A DNA stretch of 26,974 nucleotides from Clostridiales bacterium (GCA_019416395.1 DXXH01000021.1:5393-32366), one strand, 5' to 3'. Positions 1-8,079 are shown, counted from the first letter of the stretch. Notes: generated by a model from the letters alone, not told the origin. Numbers and translations are program-made.

Positions 1-9
1 ATACCGAAA

Positions 10-43
10 GGCGCTACCGTATTTTGCGGCAGCGCCTTTTTCC
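10..43 (+). terminator. Intrinsic terminator of a gene left of the window
   Basis: A 10-bp stem with one mismatch (GGCGCTACCG at 10-19, CGGCAGCGCC at 27-36) closes a 7-nt loop and is followed by TTTTT. The U-tract lies on the plus strand, so it should end a plus-strand transcript that enters from the left. The gene it serves is not in view. Confidence 0.75.
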
Positions 44-79
44 TTTGAGTGGGAGAACTCCCGGAAACCTTCCGGGGAT

Positions 80-113
80 AAAAAAACGGAGAGAAATCTC
101 AGACTTCCCCCCG
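80..113 (-). terminator. Intrinsic terminator downstream of the hypothetical gene
   Basis: Read on the minus strand, CGGGGGGA pairs with TCTCTCCG (two G-U pairs) around an 11-nt loop and runs into seven Ts (plus positions 86-80). It lies about 110 nt past the stop codon of the minus-strand gene that ends at 226 and is its best terminator candidate. The wobble pairs and the distance make it less certain. Confidence 0.55.
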
Positions 114-225
114 CTCTTGACCTGCTGCCCCTTTCCATGTACAGCATGTCCTTGTAATCGTATTCCGTTTTCCCGGCGGCTTTTTCTTTCACCGCTGTGG
201 GCTTCCCTGGGCCCCATGGCGCCCC

Positions 226-1119
226 TTATACCTGACGGGTAAAGGTGGACTGAGGCTGGGGAAGTTCTGCTTGGGCAACGTTGTGATAAGCTGCTTTGGC
301 CTTGGCCCTGCGGACTTTTCTTTCCGCATCGGCTTCCACTCCCACTGTGATTTCTTTCCCCACAGGCTTTGTTTCTCCCTTGTCCCCTGGAATTTCATGT
401 CTTTCTCCAGGCACGGAAGTGTTTTTTTCTTCGCCTGAGGCCTGGTTTTCTTCCAGTCTGGAAGCCTCTTCCCCAGAGGAAACCCCGGAAACTGCCGGCG
501 TCTGTTCTGCTGGGCGGGATTCTTCCCCCTGCTCCTTTTGAGCCTGGGATTCTTCCGCCTGGGTGGGCAGTTTGGCATACTCGCCGCTTTCCACAAACCG
601 CTTGGTGCTTTCCGCCACAGCGTCTACCCGGCGTTTTTCTCCCATGGCGATTTCCAGCTTTTTCGACAGGGGAATGGCCGAATTATGTTCCACCGACTGC
701 ACCCGGGCCAGGGACGCTCCTATCCGCCCCATGCGCAGCCGTTCCACTTCTTCCTTGGTGGTGCACCGGCGCAAGGCCTGCTCATAGGCCTTTTGCTCCT
801 GCTCCTCTGCCACCAGCTCCTGATAGGTCTGGGGGTCTTTGGTTTGGAGATATTCCCGTTCTGCCCGGGTCAATTTGCCGCCGGCTTCCAGCTTTTGATG
901 GATTTCCCGCAGTTTCTCGTCCCCGTTCTCCCGCTGGGCGTCCACCTGGGCCTGCACCTGGCTGGCTTCGGCAGTCTTCTTCATGGGAGAATCCAGCCAC
1001 TGGTCTAAAGACTTGCCCTTGGCAGAATAATTCCCGGTCTGCTGCTTCAAATTCCACTGGGTCTGCATTTTTAAATTCTTCAAATAGGTATTGAAATTGC
1101 CAATCCCTGAAAAATCCAT
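226..1119 (-). CDS. Hypothetical charged protein with predicted coiled coil
   Basis: I do not recognise a family for this 297-residue protein. The N-terminus (MDFSGIGNFN, 1-10) has no signal peptide or membrane segment. Residues about 47-140 are rich in Glu, Lys, Gln and Arg and look helical or coiled-coil. Residues about 185-260 are low-complexity (Glu, Ser, Gly, Pro, Gln), and a basic stretch at 267-276 precedes the C-terminus. A GTG lies one codon upstream, but the ATG at 1119 is preferred because AAGGAGG at 1126-1132 sits 6 nt from it and only 3 nt from the GTG. It is monocistronic: a terminator belonging to the next minus-strand gene lies upstream and its own candidate terminator lies downstream. 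It is probably a soluble cytoplasmic protein of lineage-restricted type. The reading frame is well supported by RBS and composition; the function is unknown. Confidence 0.8.
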   Translation of the reverse strand: MDFSGIGNFNTYLKNLKMQTQWNLKQQTGNYSAKGKSLDQWLDSPMKKTAEASQVQAQVDAQRENGDEKLREIHQKLEAGGKLTRAEREYLQTKDPQTYQELVAEEQEQKAYEQALRRCTTKEEVERLRMGRIGASLARVQSVEHNSAIPLSKKLEIAMGEKRRVDAVAESTKRFVESGEYAKLPTQAEESQAQKEQGEESRPAEQTPAVSGVSSGEEASRLEENQASGEEKNTSVPGERHEIPGDKGETKPVGKEITVGVEADAERKVRRAKAKAAYHNVAQAELPQPQSTFTRQV

Positions 1120-1196
1120 CACAAACCTCCTTCTCCGGAGCCGCCTCCCCCCATGACTCCCATCTGCGGGGAGAGGCTCTTCCCGGAATTTATCTC

Positions 1197-1226
1197 CTTA
1201 TATTCTATATCGGAACATTTTTCCAA
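1197..1226 (-). promoter_or_regulatory. Weak candidate promoter for the hypothetical gene
   Basis: On the minus strand TTGGAA (1226-1221) and TATAAG (1202-1197) are 18 nt apart in an AT-rich pocket (about 1191-1265) ahead of the gene starting at 1119. The -10 match is mediocre. The rest of the 1120-1273 gap holds nothing else I can name. Confidence 0.3.
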
Positions 1227-1273
1227 AAATTAACAGTCTGTTGATAATTTTTCAGTGGATTTCTTTTTCAAAA

Positions 1274-1306
1274 CAAAAAAACCTGCCGGATCCCGTCCGG
1301 CAGGTT
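1274..1306 (-). terminator. Intrinsic terminator of the isomerase-family gene
   Basis: A perfect 10-bp stem (AACCTGCCGG at 1280-1289 with CCGGCAGGTT at 1297-1306) encloses a 7-nt loop and is followed on the minus strand by a run of Ts (1280-1275). It begins 19 nt past the stop codon of the minus-strand gene ending at 1325. Confidence 0.9.
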
Positions 1307-1324
1307 TCCACAGGTTTTAAAATG

Positions 1325-2815
1325 TCAGCAGAAAGGGTTCTCCGTCTTATAGAGCATGCCCTTGGGCTGGTTGAAGCCGATATCCTGGATCCCCAGGAAG
1401 TTGAACAGCTCAAACAACGCCTTGCCATGATGGCCAAAGGCCACTGCGCCGTGATGGGGATACCGCTTCTCCACCAGCACATGACGGTAGAACCGGCCCA
1501 TCTCGGGAATGGCGAACACGCCGATCCCACCAAAGGAACCGGTAGGCACGGGCAGCACTTCCCCTTCCGCCACGTAGCTGCGCAGCTGGCCGTCGGCAGT
1601 GCTTTGCAGCCGGAAGAAGGTGATCTGTCCGGGAGCGATGTCCCCTTCCAGAGTACCCCGGGTGAAATCGGGCTCGCTGCCGGCAGGCTCCAGCAAACGG
1701 TGCTGGATCAGCTGATACTTCACCGCACGGTCGGCGCACAGCTTGCAGCTGGGCGTATTGCCGCAGTGGAAGCCCATAAAGGTATCGGTCAGCTGATAGT
1801 CATAGCCGAACTTGCCCTGAATCTGGGCTTGGTACATGGACGCGGGCACGCTGTTGTTGATGTCCAGCAGGGTCACGGTATCGCCGGAGATGCAAATGCC
1901 GATGTACTCGCTCAAAGCGCCGTAAATATCCACCTCGCAGGCCACCGGGATCCCCCGGGCAGCCAGACGGGAGTTCACATAGCAGGGCTCAAAGCCAAAC
2001 TGGCTGGGGAAGGCAGGCCAGCACTTATCGGCAAAGGCCACATACTGGCGGCTGCCCTTGTGCTGCTCGGCCCAATCCAGCAACGTCAGCTCAAACTGAG
2101 CCATACGGGCGGACAGCTCGGGGTAATACTTGCCTTCGCCCATTTCCTGGGCCATATCGGCACAGACTTCCGGGATCCGGGGGTCATTGGCGTGCTCCTT
2201 ATAGGCAACCAGCAGATCCAGCTCGCTGTTTTCCTCGATTTCCACCCCCAGCTGATACAGGCCGTTGATAGGGGCGTTGCAGGCGAAGAAATCCTGGGGA
2301 CGGGGACCAAAGGTGATGATCTTCAAGCCCTTCAGACCCAGCACCGCCCGGGCCACAGGGACAAAGTGGGCGATCATGCCGGCGATGTCCTCCGCCGTGC
2401 CCACCGGGTAGGAGGGAATATAGCCCTTCAGGTGGCGCATGCCCAGATTATAGGAGCAGTTGAGCATGCCGCAGTAGGCGTCGCCCCGGCCGTTGATCAG
2501 GTCGCCGTCGCCTTCCGCAGCCGCCACAAACATGCAGGGGCCGTCAAAATACTTGGCGATCAGGGTCTCGGGAGTTTCCGGGCCAAAGTTGCCCAGGAAC
2601 ACAGTCAGGGCATTGCATCCGGCGCCCTTCACTTCTTCCACTGCTTTCAGCATGTCGTTCTCGTTCTCCACCGTGGTCTGCGCCTGGTAAACTTCCAGCC
2701 CCTTGGCGGCGCAGGCAGCCACCACCGCCGCCCGGCGGTTCTGGGAAAGCTCAATGGGGAAGCAGTCGCGGGACACTGCCACAATACCCAGTTTGACCTG
2801 AGGGATATTCTTCAT
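1325..2815 (-). CDS. L-fucose/L-arabinose isomerase family protein
   Basis: This 496-residue protein belongs to the fucose/arabinose isomerase superfamily, cytoplasmic enzymes that interconvert aldoses and ketoses using a divalent metal. The N-terminal half (about 1-180) looks like the Rossmann-like substrate domain (LGIVAVSRDCFP, TVFLGNFGPETPE). The catalytic region carries Glu294 in ACEVDIYG and Asp318 in LLDINN. Their 24-residue spacing equals that of the metal ligands Glu337 and Asp361 of E. coli FucI. His454/His455 (PHHGAVAFGH) are candidates for the third ligand. It is shorter than E. coli FucI (591 residues), so the substrate may differ and I do not name it fucI. The start at 2815 is chosen because GGAGG lies 8 nt upstream and MKNIPQVKLGIVAVSRD is a natural beginning; an in-frame ATG 33 codons upstream lies next to the predicted -10 and lacks a good RBS. 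It is a single gene with its own promoter and terminator. Confidence 0.85.
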   Translation of the reverse strand: MKNIPQVKLGIVAVSRDCFPIELSQNRRAAVVAACAAKGLEVYQAQTTVENENDMLKAVEEVKGAGCNALTVFLGNFGPETPETLIAKYFDGPCMFVAAAEGDGDLINGRGDAYCGMLNCSYNLGMRHLKGYIPSYPVGTAEDIAGMIAHFVPVARAVLGLKGLKIITFGPRPQDFFACNAPINGLYQLGVEIEENSELDLLVAYKEHANDPRIPEVCADMAQEMGEGKYYPELSARMAQFELTLLDWAEQHKGSRQYVAFADKCWPAFPSQFGFEPCYVNSRLAARGIPVACEVDIYGALSEYIGICISGDTVTLLDINNSVPASMYQAQIQGKFGYDYQLTDTFMGFHCGNTPSCKLCADRAVKYQLIQHRLLEPAGSEPDFTRGTLEGDIAPGQITFFRLQSTADGQLRSYVAEGEVLPVPTGSFGGIGVFAIPEMGRFYRHVLVEKRYPHHGAVAFGHHGKALFELFNFLGIQDIGFNQPKGMLYKTENPFC

Positions 2816-2909
2816 TTCGGGTTCCTCCATTTTCTCAACAATTCTGCGTTGTTCTGTGCGAGAACGGCCTTGCTGCCGCCAAAATTTGTACGCACATCTT
2901 ATCTTCCCC

Positions 2910-2938
2910 ATCATAGCTCAAAACCTGGGAAATTGCAA
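2910..2938 (-). promoter_or_regulatory. Sigma-A-type promoter of the isomerase-family gene
   Basis: TTGCAA (2938-2933) and TATGAT (2915-2910) are separated by 17 nt on the minus strand, about 95 nt upstream of the ATG at 2815. Confidence 0.7.
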
Positions 2939-2961
2939 CTCTTTTTTATGGGGGAACAGCC

Positions 2962-3471
2962 CTACAAAAGCCGTTGGTAATATTCCACTGGAATGGCGGT
3001 ACCGTCGGGATAAGTCTCCCAGCCCCGCTTCACAAGCTGGGTAAAGCCAAAGTGGGCGTAAATGGCCTTGTTCCGTTCCTGAGAGGGTTCTACTCCCAGA
3101 GTAACCCTGGTAAAACCCCTCTTTCTCAAATCTTCCAACAGATAGGTAAACAGCTGGGAAAAATACCCTTTCCCTTGGTATTCCTCCACCGTGCGGAAGG
3201 CAGCCAAATAGGCGGTGGAACCATCTACCAGCCCCGCGCTGTTTTGCACCACTTCCGGACAGAGCATGGCTGTGGCTTCACAGACGATTTCCTCCCCCAG
3301 AAAGCCATAATAGGGTATACACATGCCCTTTTCAGCCTGCTCCAGTGCCTGGTCTTTCCAAACAGACCAGTTTCCCCCGCCGTCCTGGTTCTGGGCCAGC
3401 GTCTCCCACCGTCTCTCCAGTTCTTCCTGGGTGGGAACACGGCACACAAGCGTCCCGTCCCGTTCCATCAT
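2962..3471 (-). CDS. GNAT family N-acetyltransferase
   Basis: This 169-residue GNAT protein would transfer an acetyl group from acetyl-CoA to an amine; the acceptor is unknown. The acetyl-CoA binding motif is intact: EYQGKGYFSQL at about 97-107 fits the Q/R-x-x-G-x-G/A loop, preceded by the strand TAYLAAFRTVEE. The usual C-terminal GNAT element follows (NKAIYAHFGFTQLVKRG, about 134-150). The first ATG overlaps the stop of the MATE gene as ATGA at 3471-3468, implying translational coupling; a second ATG one codon later is an alternative. It is the last gene of the MATE-MATE-GNAT operon. No clear terminator follows before the promoter of the next gene. Association with efflux genes might mean acetylation of a toxic compound, but that is inference only. 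Confidence 0.88.
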   Translation of the reverse strand: MMERDGTLVCRVPTQEELERRWETLAQNQDGGGNWSVWKDQALEQAEKGMCIPYYGFLGEEIVCEATAMLCPEVVQNSAGLVDGSTAYLAAFRTVEEYQGKGYFSQLFTYLLEDLRKRGFTRVTLGVEPSQERNKAIYAHFGFTQLVKRGWETYPDGTAIPVEYYQRLL

Positions 3472-4853
3472 GCACCCTGGACGGCCGGCTCTTCCTGGCC
3501 GCTTCGCTTGATACACCGTTTCAGCCAGTTCATGCGGTAATAATAGATGATAAACACCACCGCTGTGGTCACCCAGGTCACCGGGTAATTCATGGCCACC
3601 GATTCCATGGTGTTCATCAGGGGAACCGCCAGCACCATCCACAAAATCCGCAGGCCGCACACCCCAAAGCACACAATCAGCATGGGCTGCAGCGCTTCAC
3701 CGGCTCCCCGAATGGCGCCGGAGAAAATCTCAATGAACACGTAGGTGAAATAGGACGGCCCCAGCACCCAGAAGAACCGCTGACCGATTTCAATAACCGT
3801 TTCGTCCCCGGTGAAGAACCGGAGCAGGGGTTCCATAAAAATCAACAGCAGGCCGCTGAGAGCAATGGTGGTACCCAGGGTCATCAACAGGCACACCCGC
3901 ACGCTGCGCTTTACCCGGTCATACTTTCGGGCTCCGAAATTCTGCCCCACAAAGGTGGTGATGGAAATACCGAAGGCATTCATCACCATCCAGATAAAGC
4001 CGTCGATCTTGCCGATGGCTGCCCAGGAAGCGATAGCGTCGGTGCCAAAGGAGTTGATCCCAGCCTGGATCACCAGGTTGGACACGGAATAGAGCACCGA
4101 CTGCAACCCGGCAGGCAGGCCGATGCGGATCACGTTCCGGAGAATGCTCCGGTCAAACCGGATCTTCCGCAGCTCGACCCGGTAGGATTCCCGGGTGAGC
4201 ATAAGCCGGAGCATGATCAGCGCCGCGCTGACCACCTGGGACAGCACGGTGGCCACAGCCACCCCGAACACGCCCCACCGGAAAGCCAGCACGAACACCA
4301 GGTCCAGCACAATGTTCACCAGGCAGCACACAATGAGCACGTACAAGGGCATGCGGGAATCGCCGATGGCCCGAAGCACACCGGTTCCCACGTTGTAGAT
4401 CATGCAGGCGATGATCCCGCAGTAATACACGTTCACATAGGTCAGGGCGTCCCCCATGATCTCATCGGGCACTCCCAAAAGCTGCAGGGACGGCTGGGCG
4501 GTCAAAAGCCCCAGCGCCATGATGATCAGCCCCCCTACCAGGGCCAAAGCAATCGAGGTGTGCACCGCCTTGGACACGTTCTGGTAATCCCCAGCCCCAA
4601 AGAACTGGGAGATAATTACCGTGGCGCCTGAGGACACGCCTACGAAAAAGCCCACCAGCAGGTTGATCAGGGTGCTGGTGGTACCCACTGCCGCCAGGGC
4701 CTGGGTCCCCACGTATTGTCCCACCACAATGGTGTCCACCGTATTGTAAAGCTGCTGGAAAAAGGTTCCGATCAAAATGGGGAAAAAGAAGATCAGAAGC
4801 TGTTTCCAAATCACCCCTTGGGTGATGCTGTTTTCCTTGATTTTCTGCTCCAC
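3468..4853 (-). CDS. MATE family efflux transporter (first copy)
   Basis: This 461-residue membrane protein is a multidrug and toxic compound extrusion (MATE) exporter, which normally couples Na+ or H+ entry to export of cationic drugs or metabolites. About twelve hydrophobic helices fall in two related halves. The family hallmarks near the N-terminus are clear: FFPILIGTFFQQLYNTVDTI, VVGQYVGTQALAAVG, then SGATVIISQFFGAGD. The second half repeats the pattern (FVGQNFGARKYDRVKR). The start is GTG at 4853, with AAGGAGG 7 nt upstream; MEQKIKENSITQG is a typical MATE beginning. It lies 12 bp downstream of a second MATE gene and overlaps the GNAT gene by 4 bp. The length is normal for the family. 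The substrate cannot be predicted. Confidence 0.95.
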   Translation of the reverse strand: MEQKIKENSITQGVIWKQLLIFFFPILIGTFFQQLYNTVDTIVVGQYVGTQALAAVGTTSTLINLLVGFFVGVSSGATVIISQFFGAGDYQNVSKAVHTSIALALVGGLIIMALGLLTAQPSLQLLGVPDEIMGDALTYVNVYYCGIIACMIYNVGTGVLRAIGDSRMPLYVLIVCCLVNIVLDLVFVLAFRWGVFGVAVATVLSQVVSAALIMLRLMLTRESYRVELRKIRFDRSILRNVIRIGLPAGLQSVLYSVSNLVIQAGINSFGTDAIASWAAIGKIDGFIWMVMNAFGISITTFVGQNFGARKYDRVKRSVRVCLLMTLGTTIALSGLLLIFMEPLLRFFTGDETVIEIGQRFFWVLGPSYFTYVFIEIFSGAIRGAGEALQPMLIVCFGVCGLRILWMVLAVPLMNTMESVAMNYPVTWVTTAVVFIIYYYRMNWLKRCIKRSGQEEPAVQGA

Positions 4854-4865
4854 AGAGATCCCTCC

Positions 4866-6239
4866 TTATGCAAACTCGTCCCGGGCGAATCCCTTCCTCT
4901 GGGAAATGGACCGGATCCGCAGGTAATAGGAAGACACCAGCAATACCGCCGCGCCGGTCCAGGCCCCTACCTCTGCGTAATAAATGCCTTCCTGCCCCAT
5001 GGCAAGGGGCAGCAGCAGCGCCACGCCAATTCGCACCACCATCTCCACAAAGCCGGAACACATGGGGATCACCGTATCCCCCAGGCCCATCAGGGCCGAC
5101 CGGTAAATGTGCAGCATGTAAAGAATGGGCAGGCACACGCTCATAATGGAAAGGTAGTGATAGGCGATTTGCAGGGAGTCTTCCACTTCCTGGGGGGTGC
5201 CGGAAATAAACAGGCCCAAAAACAGCTTGCCAAAAGCCAGCATGGCCCCGGCGATCACCACCGAGGTGAGCAGGGCAATCAGCGCGGCAGAGCGCATGCC
5301 CCGTTTGATCCGCCGGACAAACCGGGCCCCCAGGTTCTGCCCCACATAGGAAGTCACCGCGAAGCCGTAGGAAGTGGCCGCGATTTCCAAAATGCCGTAC
5401 AGTTTATTGGTGGCGGTAAACCCGGCGATAAACAGCATGCCGTACCGGTTGATCACCGACTGGACCACCATGCCCCCCACGGAGATGATGGCGTTTTGCA
5501 ATGCCACCGGGGAACCCAGTTTCAGCAGGGTCCTGGCCAGCTCCCATCCCAGGCGCAAATCTTCCCGGCCCACCTTTAAAATGGTGATTTTCCGCACGTT
5601 CACAAAGCAGTACACCGCGGAAGCTGCTTGGGAAACCACCGTGGCAATGGCCGCTCCCCCAATGCCCCAGTGGAACCCCATGACAAACAGCAGATCCAAT
5701 CCCACATTGAGCAGCGCCGCCATCACCACGGCGTACAGAGGCGTTTTGCTGTCCCCCAGGGCCCGGAGTATGGCTGCCAGCAGGTTATAGGCCATAATGG
5801 CGGGAATGCCCCCGAACACGATCCGCAGATAGAGCAGCGCTCCCGGCAAAATGTCCTCCGGGGTATTCAGCACCCCCATCACCGGACGGGCCGCCAGCTG
5901 GCTGGCCACCATGAGGAGCAGGGTGAAAATCAGGCACAGGGTCACCGATGCCCCCACGGACCTGGAAAGCTGCCGGTGGTCTTTGGCGCCGAAATGCTGG
6001 GCCATCAAAATGGCGAACCCCTGGGTCAGTCCCTGAATGATGCCCAGCACCATCCAGTTGAGCCAGTCCGCCGCGCCCAGCGCCGCCAACGCGCCTACGC
6101 CAACCACCTGTCCCACTACGGCGGTATCCACCACCGTGTAAAGCTGCTGGAACACATTTCCCACCATCAGCGGCAGGGCAAAGGTGACCAGCAGCTTTGT
6201 GGGGGACCCCTCTGTCATGCTGCGAATTCTCTGCGCCAT
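4866..6239 (-). CDS. MATE family efflux transporter (second copy)
   Basis: This 457-residue MATE exporter is the promoter-proximal gene of the operon. Hallmarks are MTEGSPTKLLVTFALPLMVG, NVFQQLYTVVDTAVVGQVVG and AILMAQHFGAKDHRQLSR in the first half, with VTSYVGQNLGARFVRRIKRG in the second. The ATG at 6239 is chosen over upstream in-frame codons because AAAGGAG lies 7 nt before it and MAQRIRSMTEGSP is the normal start for these proteins. The adjacent copy at 3468-4853 is clearly homologous but diverged, so the pair is an old tandem duplication and not a recent repeat. Expression is probably from the promoter at 6347-6375 through a structured leader. Confidence 0.95.
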   Translation of the reverse strand: MAQRIRSMTEGSPTKLLVTFALPLMVGNVFQQLYTVVDTAVVGQVVGVGALAALGAADWLNWMVLGIIQGLTQGFAILMAQHFGAKDHRQLSRSVGASVTLCLIFTLLLMVASQLAARPVMGVLNTPEDILPGALLYLRIVFGGIPAIMAYNLLAAILRALGDSKTPLYAVVMAALLNVGLDLLFVMGFHWGIGGAAIATVVSQAASAVYCFVNVRKITILKVGREDLRLGWELARTLLKLGSPVALQNAIISVGGMVVQSVINRYGMLFIAGFTATNKLYGILEIAATSYGFAVTSYVGQNLGARFVRRIKRGMRSAALIALLTSVVIAGAMLAFGKLFLGLFISGTPQEVEDSLQIAYHYLSIMSVCLPILYMLHIYRSALMGLGDTVIPMCSGFVEMVVRIGVALLLPLAMGQEGIYYAEVGAWTGAAVLLVSSYYLRIRSISQRKGFARDEFA

Positions 6240-6283
6240 AAAACGACTCCTTTCTAAAAATCCCACCTGTCTCCAGGCAAAAA

Positions 6284-6322
6284 GGGACGGCGAAGGCGGT
6301 TTCCCAGTCCCCCGGGTCGCCG
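6284..6322 (-). promoter_or_regulatory. Possible attenuator hairpins in the MATE operon leader
   Basis: On the minus-strand transcript two stems compete. CGGCGA (6322-6317) can pair with TCGCCG (6293-6288), and GGGAC (6311-6307) can pair with GTCCC (6288-6284). They cross and share a base, so they exclude one another. Either structure ends at TCCCTTTTT, which resembles an intrinsic terminator, about 40 nt before the start codon of the first MATE gene. No known riboswitch class is recognised. Confidence 0.35.
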
Positions 6323-6346
6323 CGAACGCCGCTCTCATCTCAGGAT

Positions 6347-6375
6347 ATCTTATCATGTCCCCAGTCCATTTGCAA
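6347..6375 (-). promoter_or_regulatory. Promoter of the MATE-MATE-GNAT operon
   Basis: TTGCAA (6375-6370) and TAAGAT (6352-6347) are 17 nt apart on the minus strand, with the extended -10 element TGA immediately before TAAGAT. It leaves a leader of about 100 nt to the start at 6239. Confidence 0.65.
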
Positions 6376-6423
6376 TCCATATTTTCGGATTATTTTTGGA
6401 TTCCCACAGGCTTTTTTCCGTAC

Positions 6424-6444
6424 CCTTTTCCGCCCCGGAAAAGG
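6424..6444. repeat. Perfect 8-bp hairpin in intergenic region
   Basis: CCTTTTCC at 6424-6431 and GGAAAAGG at 6437-6444 flank a GCCCC loop. No T-run follows on either strand, so it is not a standard intrinsic terminator, although it is the strongest hairpin between the hydrolase stop (6537) and the MATE promoter. It may protect the hydrolase mRNA 3' end. Confidence 0.4.
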
Positions 6445-6536
6445 ACGCGAAACGGGTTCTTCCATCCCCCAAAAAGAAACCGGTTCCCCTGAAAATGGAC
6501 CTACTCCCCCGCAAAGGACGGTTATCCCTGTTTTTC

Positions 6537-7502
6537 TCACTCCGGGGCTTTCGTGCCTCTGTATTTTTCCAGGAAATCCCCAATGGCCTTTTCACAGCCC
6601 GGGGTATCCATGCCAAAGCTCTGGGCATGGCCCGCCCCCGGCACCAGGTACAGCTCTTTTTCCCCAGCGCAGGCCCGGTAATTTTCCAGGGTCATTTCCA
6701 CAGGCACAAAATCGTCCCCTTCCCCGTGAAGGAACAGCACCGGCAGCTTGCTTTTTCCCAAAGCCACCCGGGTATCCCCTTCCTTCAGGGAAAATCCGGC
6801 CCGCAGCCGGGCCACCAGATCCAGCAGGTACAACAGGGGGAAGGCGGGCAGGTGGAAATCCCGCTTGGCCACGTGGGCCATGATCGCCCAGGGAGTGGTG
6901 AACCCGCAATCCGCCACAATGCCCCGGGTATTCTCCGGCAGGTCCAGCCCCGACGCCATCAGCACTGTGGCGCACCCCATGGAAATCCCCGCCAAAAACA
7001 AGGGCAGTTCCTTCCCAAACCGTTTGGCGGCGTACCAGGCCCAATCCCGGCAGTCAAACCGCTCCTTCACCCCATAGGTGATGTATTTCCCCTGGCTTTC
7101 CCCATGGGAACGCTGATAGGGCAGCAGCACGTGATACCCCAGCTTGTGGAAAAATTCCACCTCCAGGGCAAAGTCGATGGCGGCCAGGGAACGGTACCCG
7201 TGAAAGGCCAGGATCACCCCTTTGGGCTTCTCCTGGGCAGGCAGGTACAGCGCCACCAGCTCCAGCCCGTCAAACGAGGTGAGCTTTACCCGCTCTGCTG
7301 TGTGGGATTTGATAAACGCCTGGGCCTCCTTCATACGCTCCCGGAAAGGCTGCCAGATGGAATCCGAATCCTCGTACTGCTCATCAGGCCGCTCCACCTT
7401 GTACCGGCGTATGGAGAACCGGAAGAAAAACAGGGTGGCCACCCCCAGCAGCACCACCAGCAAAACCAAGCACACACCCAAAATTACCCAAACCGTGGTC
7501 AT
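6537..7502 (-). CDS. Membrane-anchored alpha/beta hydrolase
   Basis: This 321-residue serine hydrolase has the alpha/beta fold. An N-terminal hydrophobic helix (about 4-28) should anchor it in the membrane, and the following basic stretch (FRFSIRRYK) suggests a cytoplasmic catalytic domain. The oxyanion-hole motif is AFHGYRS (99-105). The nucleophile is Ser174 in GISMG (172-176), the acid is Asp263 or Asp264 in HGEGDDFVP, and the histidine is His292 in GAGHAQS. This layout matches the YqkD/FrsA-like esterases of Firmicutes, whose natural substrates are mostly unknown. The ATG at 7502 has AAAGGAG 9 nt upstream. It is 23 bp downstream of the signal-peptidase-like gene and is the last gene of that operon. 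No convincing terminator was found after it. Confidence 0.9.
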   Translation of the reverse strand: MTTVWVILGVCLVLLVVLLGVATLFFFRFSIRRYKVERPDEQYEDSDSIWQPFRERMKEAQAFIKSHTAERVKLTSFDGLELVALYLPAQEKPKGVILAFHGYRSLAAIDFALEVEFFHKLGYHVLLPYQRSHGESQGKYITYGVKERFDCRDWAWYAAKRFGKELPLFLAGISMGCATVLMASGLDLPENTRGIVADCGFTTPWAIMAHVAKRDFHLPAFPLLYLLDLVARLRAGFSLKEGDTRVALGKSKLPVLFLHGEGDDFVPVEMTLENYRACAGEKELYLVPGAGHAQSFGMDTPGCEKAIGDFLEKYRGTKAPE

Positions 7503-7525
7503 GGAATCTCACTCCTTTCCAAAGT

Positions 7526-8062
7526 TCACCGGGCATGACGGCCTGCATACCGGGGACGGCGCTCCTCTTTCGGGGGCTTTCCCAGCCCCATGAGGGAAGG
7601 CAGGGCCAGCAGCAGCGCCCCTACCACCAGCACCACCAGCGGCCCCCACAGGGAACTGAGAAACCCATACACGCCCCCGGCTCCAGGCAGGGAAGCCACC
7701 ACCTGGGCCTGGATATTTTCCGGGGAAAGGAGAATCTCTTCCCCTTCCTCTTGCCCGTCACCCCGGGCGATAAAATCGTCCCCCGTGCTGCCCACCAGCC
7801 GGAGCAGGGAATCCTTTTGCCCGTCTTGGCACAAAACCACGTCACCCAAGGCATATTCTTCCTGAGAAGTTGTTACCACCAGATCCCCCGGGGAGATTCC
7901 CGGCGCCATGGAATCGTCCGCCGCCCGTTGGAAGGTCATGCCGAAAGCGGTGGTTTTCTCCTGGTGGAACACCTGCCTCTGAACCGTCAGCCACACGCTG
8001 ATCCCCAGCGCCACACAGAGAATCACCGCCAGCAGCGCCCGCAGTCCTTTAATCGCCCCCAT
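7526..8062 (-). CDS. Signal peptidase I-like protein (S24/S26) lacking the general base
   Basis: This 178-residue protein has the layout of a small type I signal peptidase: an N-terminal helix (about 7-27), an extracytoplasmic catalytic region, a second helix (about 138-160) and a basic tail. Ser51 in ADDSMAPGISPGDLVV matches the nucleophile box, YALGDVVLCQ the second box, and FIARGDGQEE (97-106) the TKGDxN-like box of the SipW/ER-type enzymes. The residue before the conserved arginine, His in the ER type (HR) or Lys in the bacterial type (KR), is Leu87 in SLLRLVGS. The usual Ser-His or Ser-Lys dyad is therefore not visible. It may be inactive, or the base may come from elsewhere. The ATG at 8062 has GGAAGG 6 nt upstream. 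It lies 17 bp after the HAD-GNAT gene and 23 bp before the hydrolase. Confidence 0.8.
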   Translation of the reverse strand: MGAIKGLRALLAVILCVALGISVWLTVQRQVFHQEKTTAFGMTFQRAADDSMAPGISPGDLVVTTSQEEYALGDVVLCQDGQKDSLLRLVGSTGDDFIARGDGQEEGEEILLSPENIQAQVVASLPGAGGVYGFLSSLWGPLVVLVVGALLLALPSLMGLGKPPKEERRPRYAGRHAR

Positions 8063-8079
8063 GGTTTTCCTTCCTTTCC

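Noticed and set aside
1211..1223. GGAACATTTTTCC inverted repeat
   Set aside because: Short and imperfect in an AT-rich pocket; too likely by chance to call an operator.
1241..2980. 579-codon plus-strand open frame opposite the isomerase gene
   Set aside because: It is antisense to a clearly conserved protein, has no RBS, and its His/Gln/Gly-rich translation is the usual product of reading a GC-rich gene backwards.
3468..6239. Two MATE genes as a recent duplication or mobile element
   Set aside because: The copies are strongly diverged and no terminal repeats, transposase or target duplication are visible.
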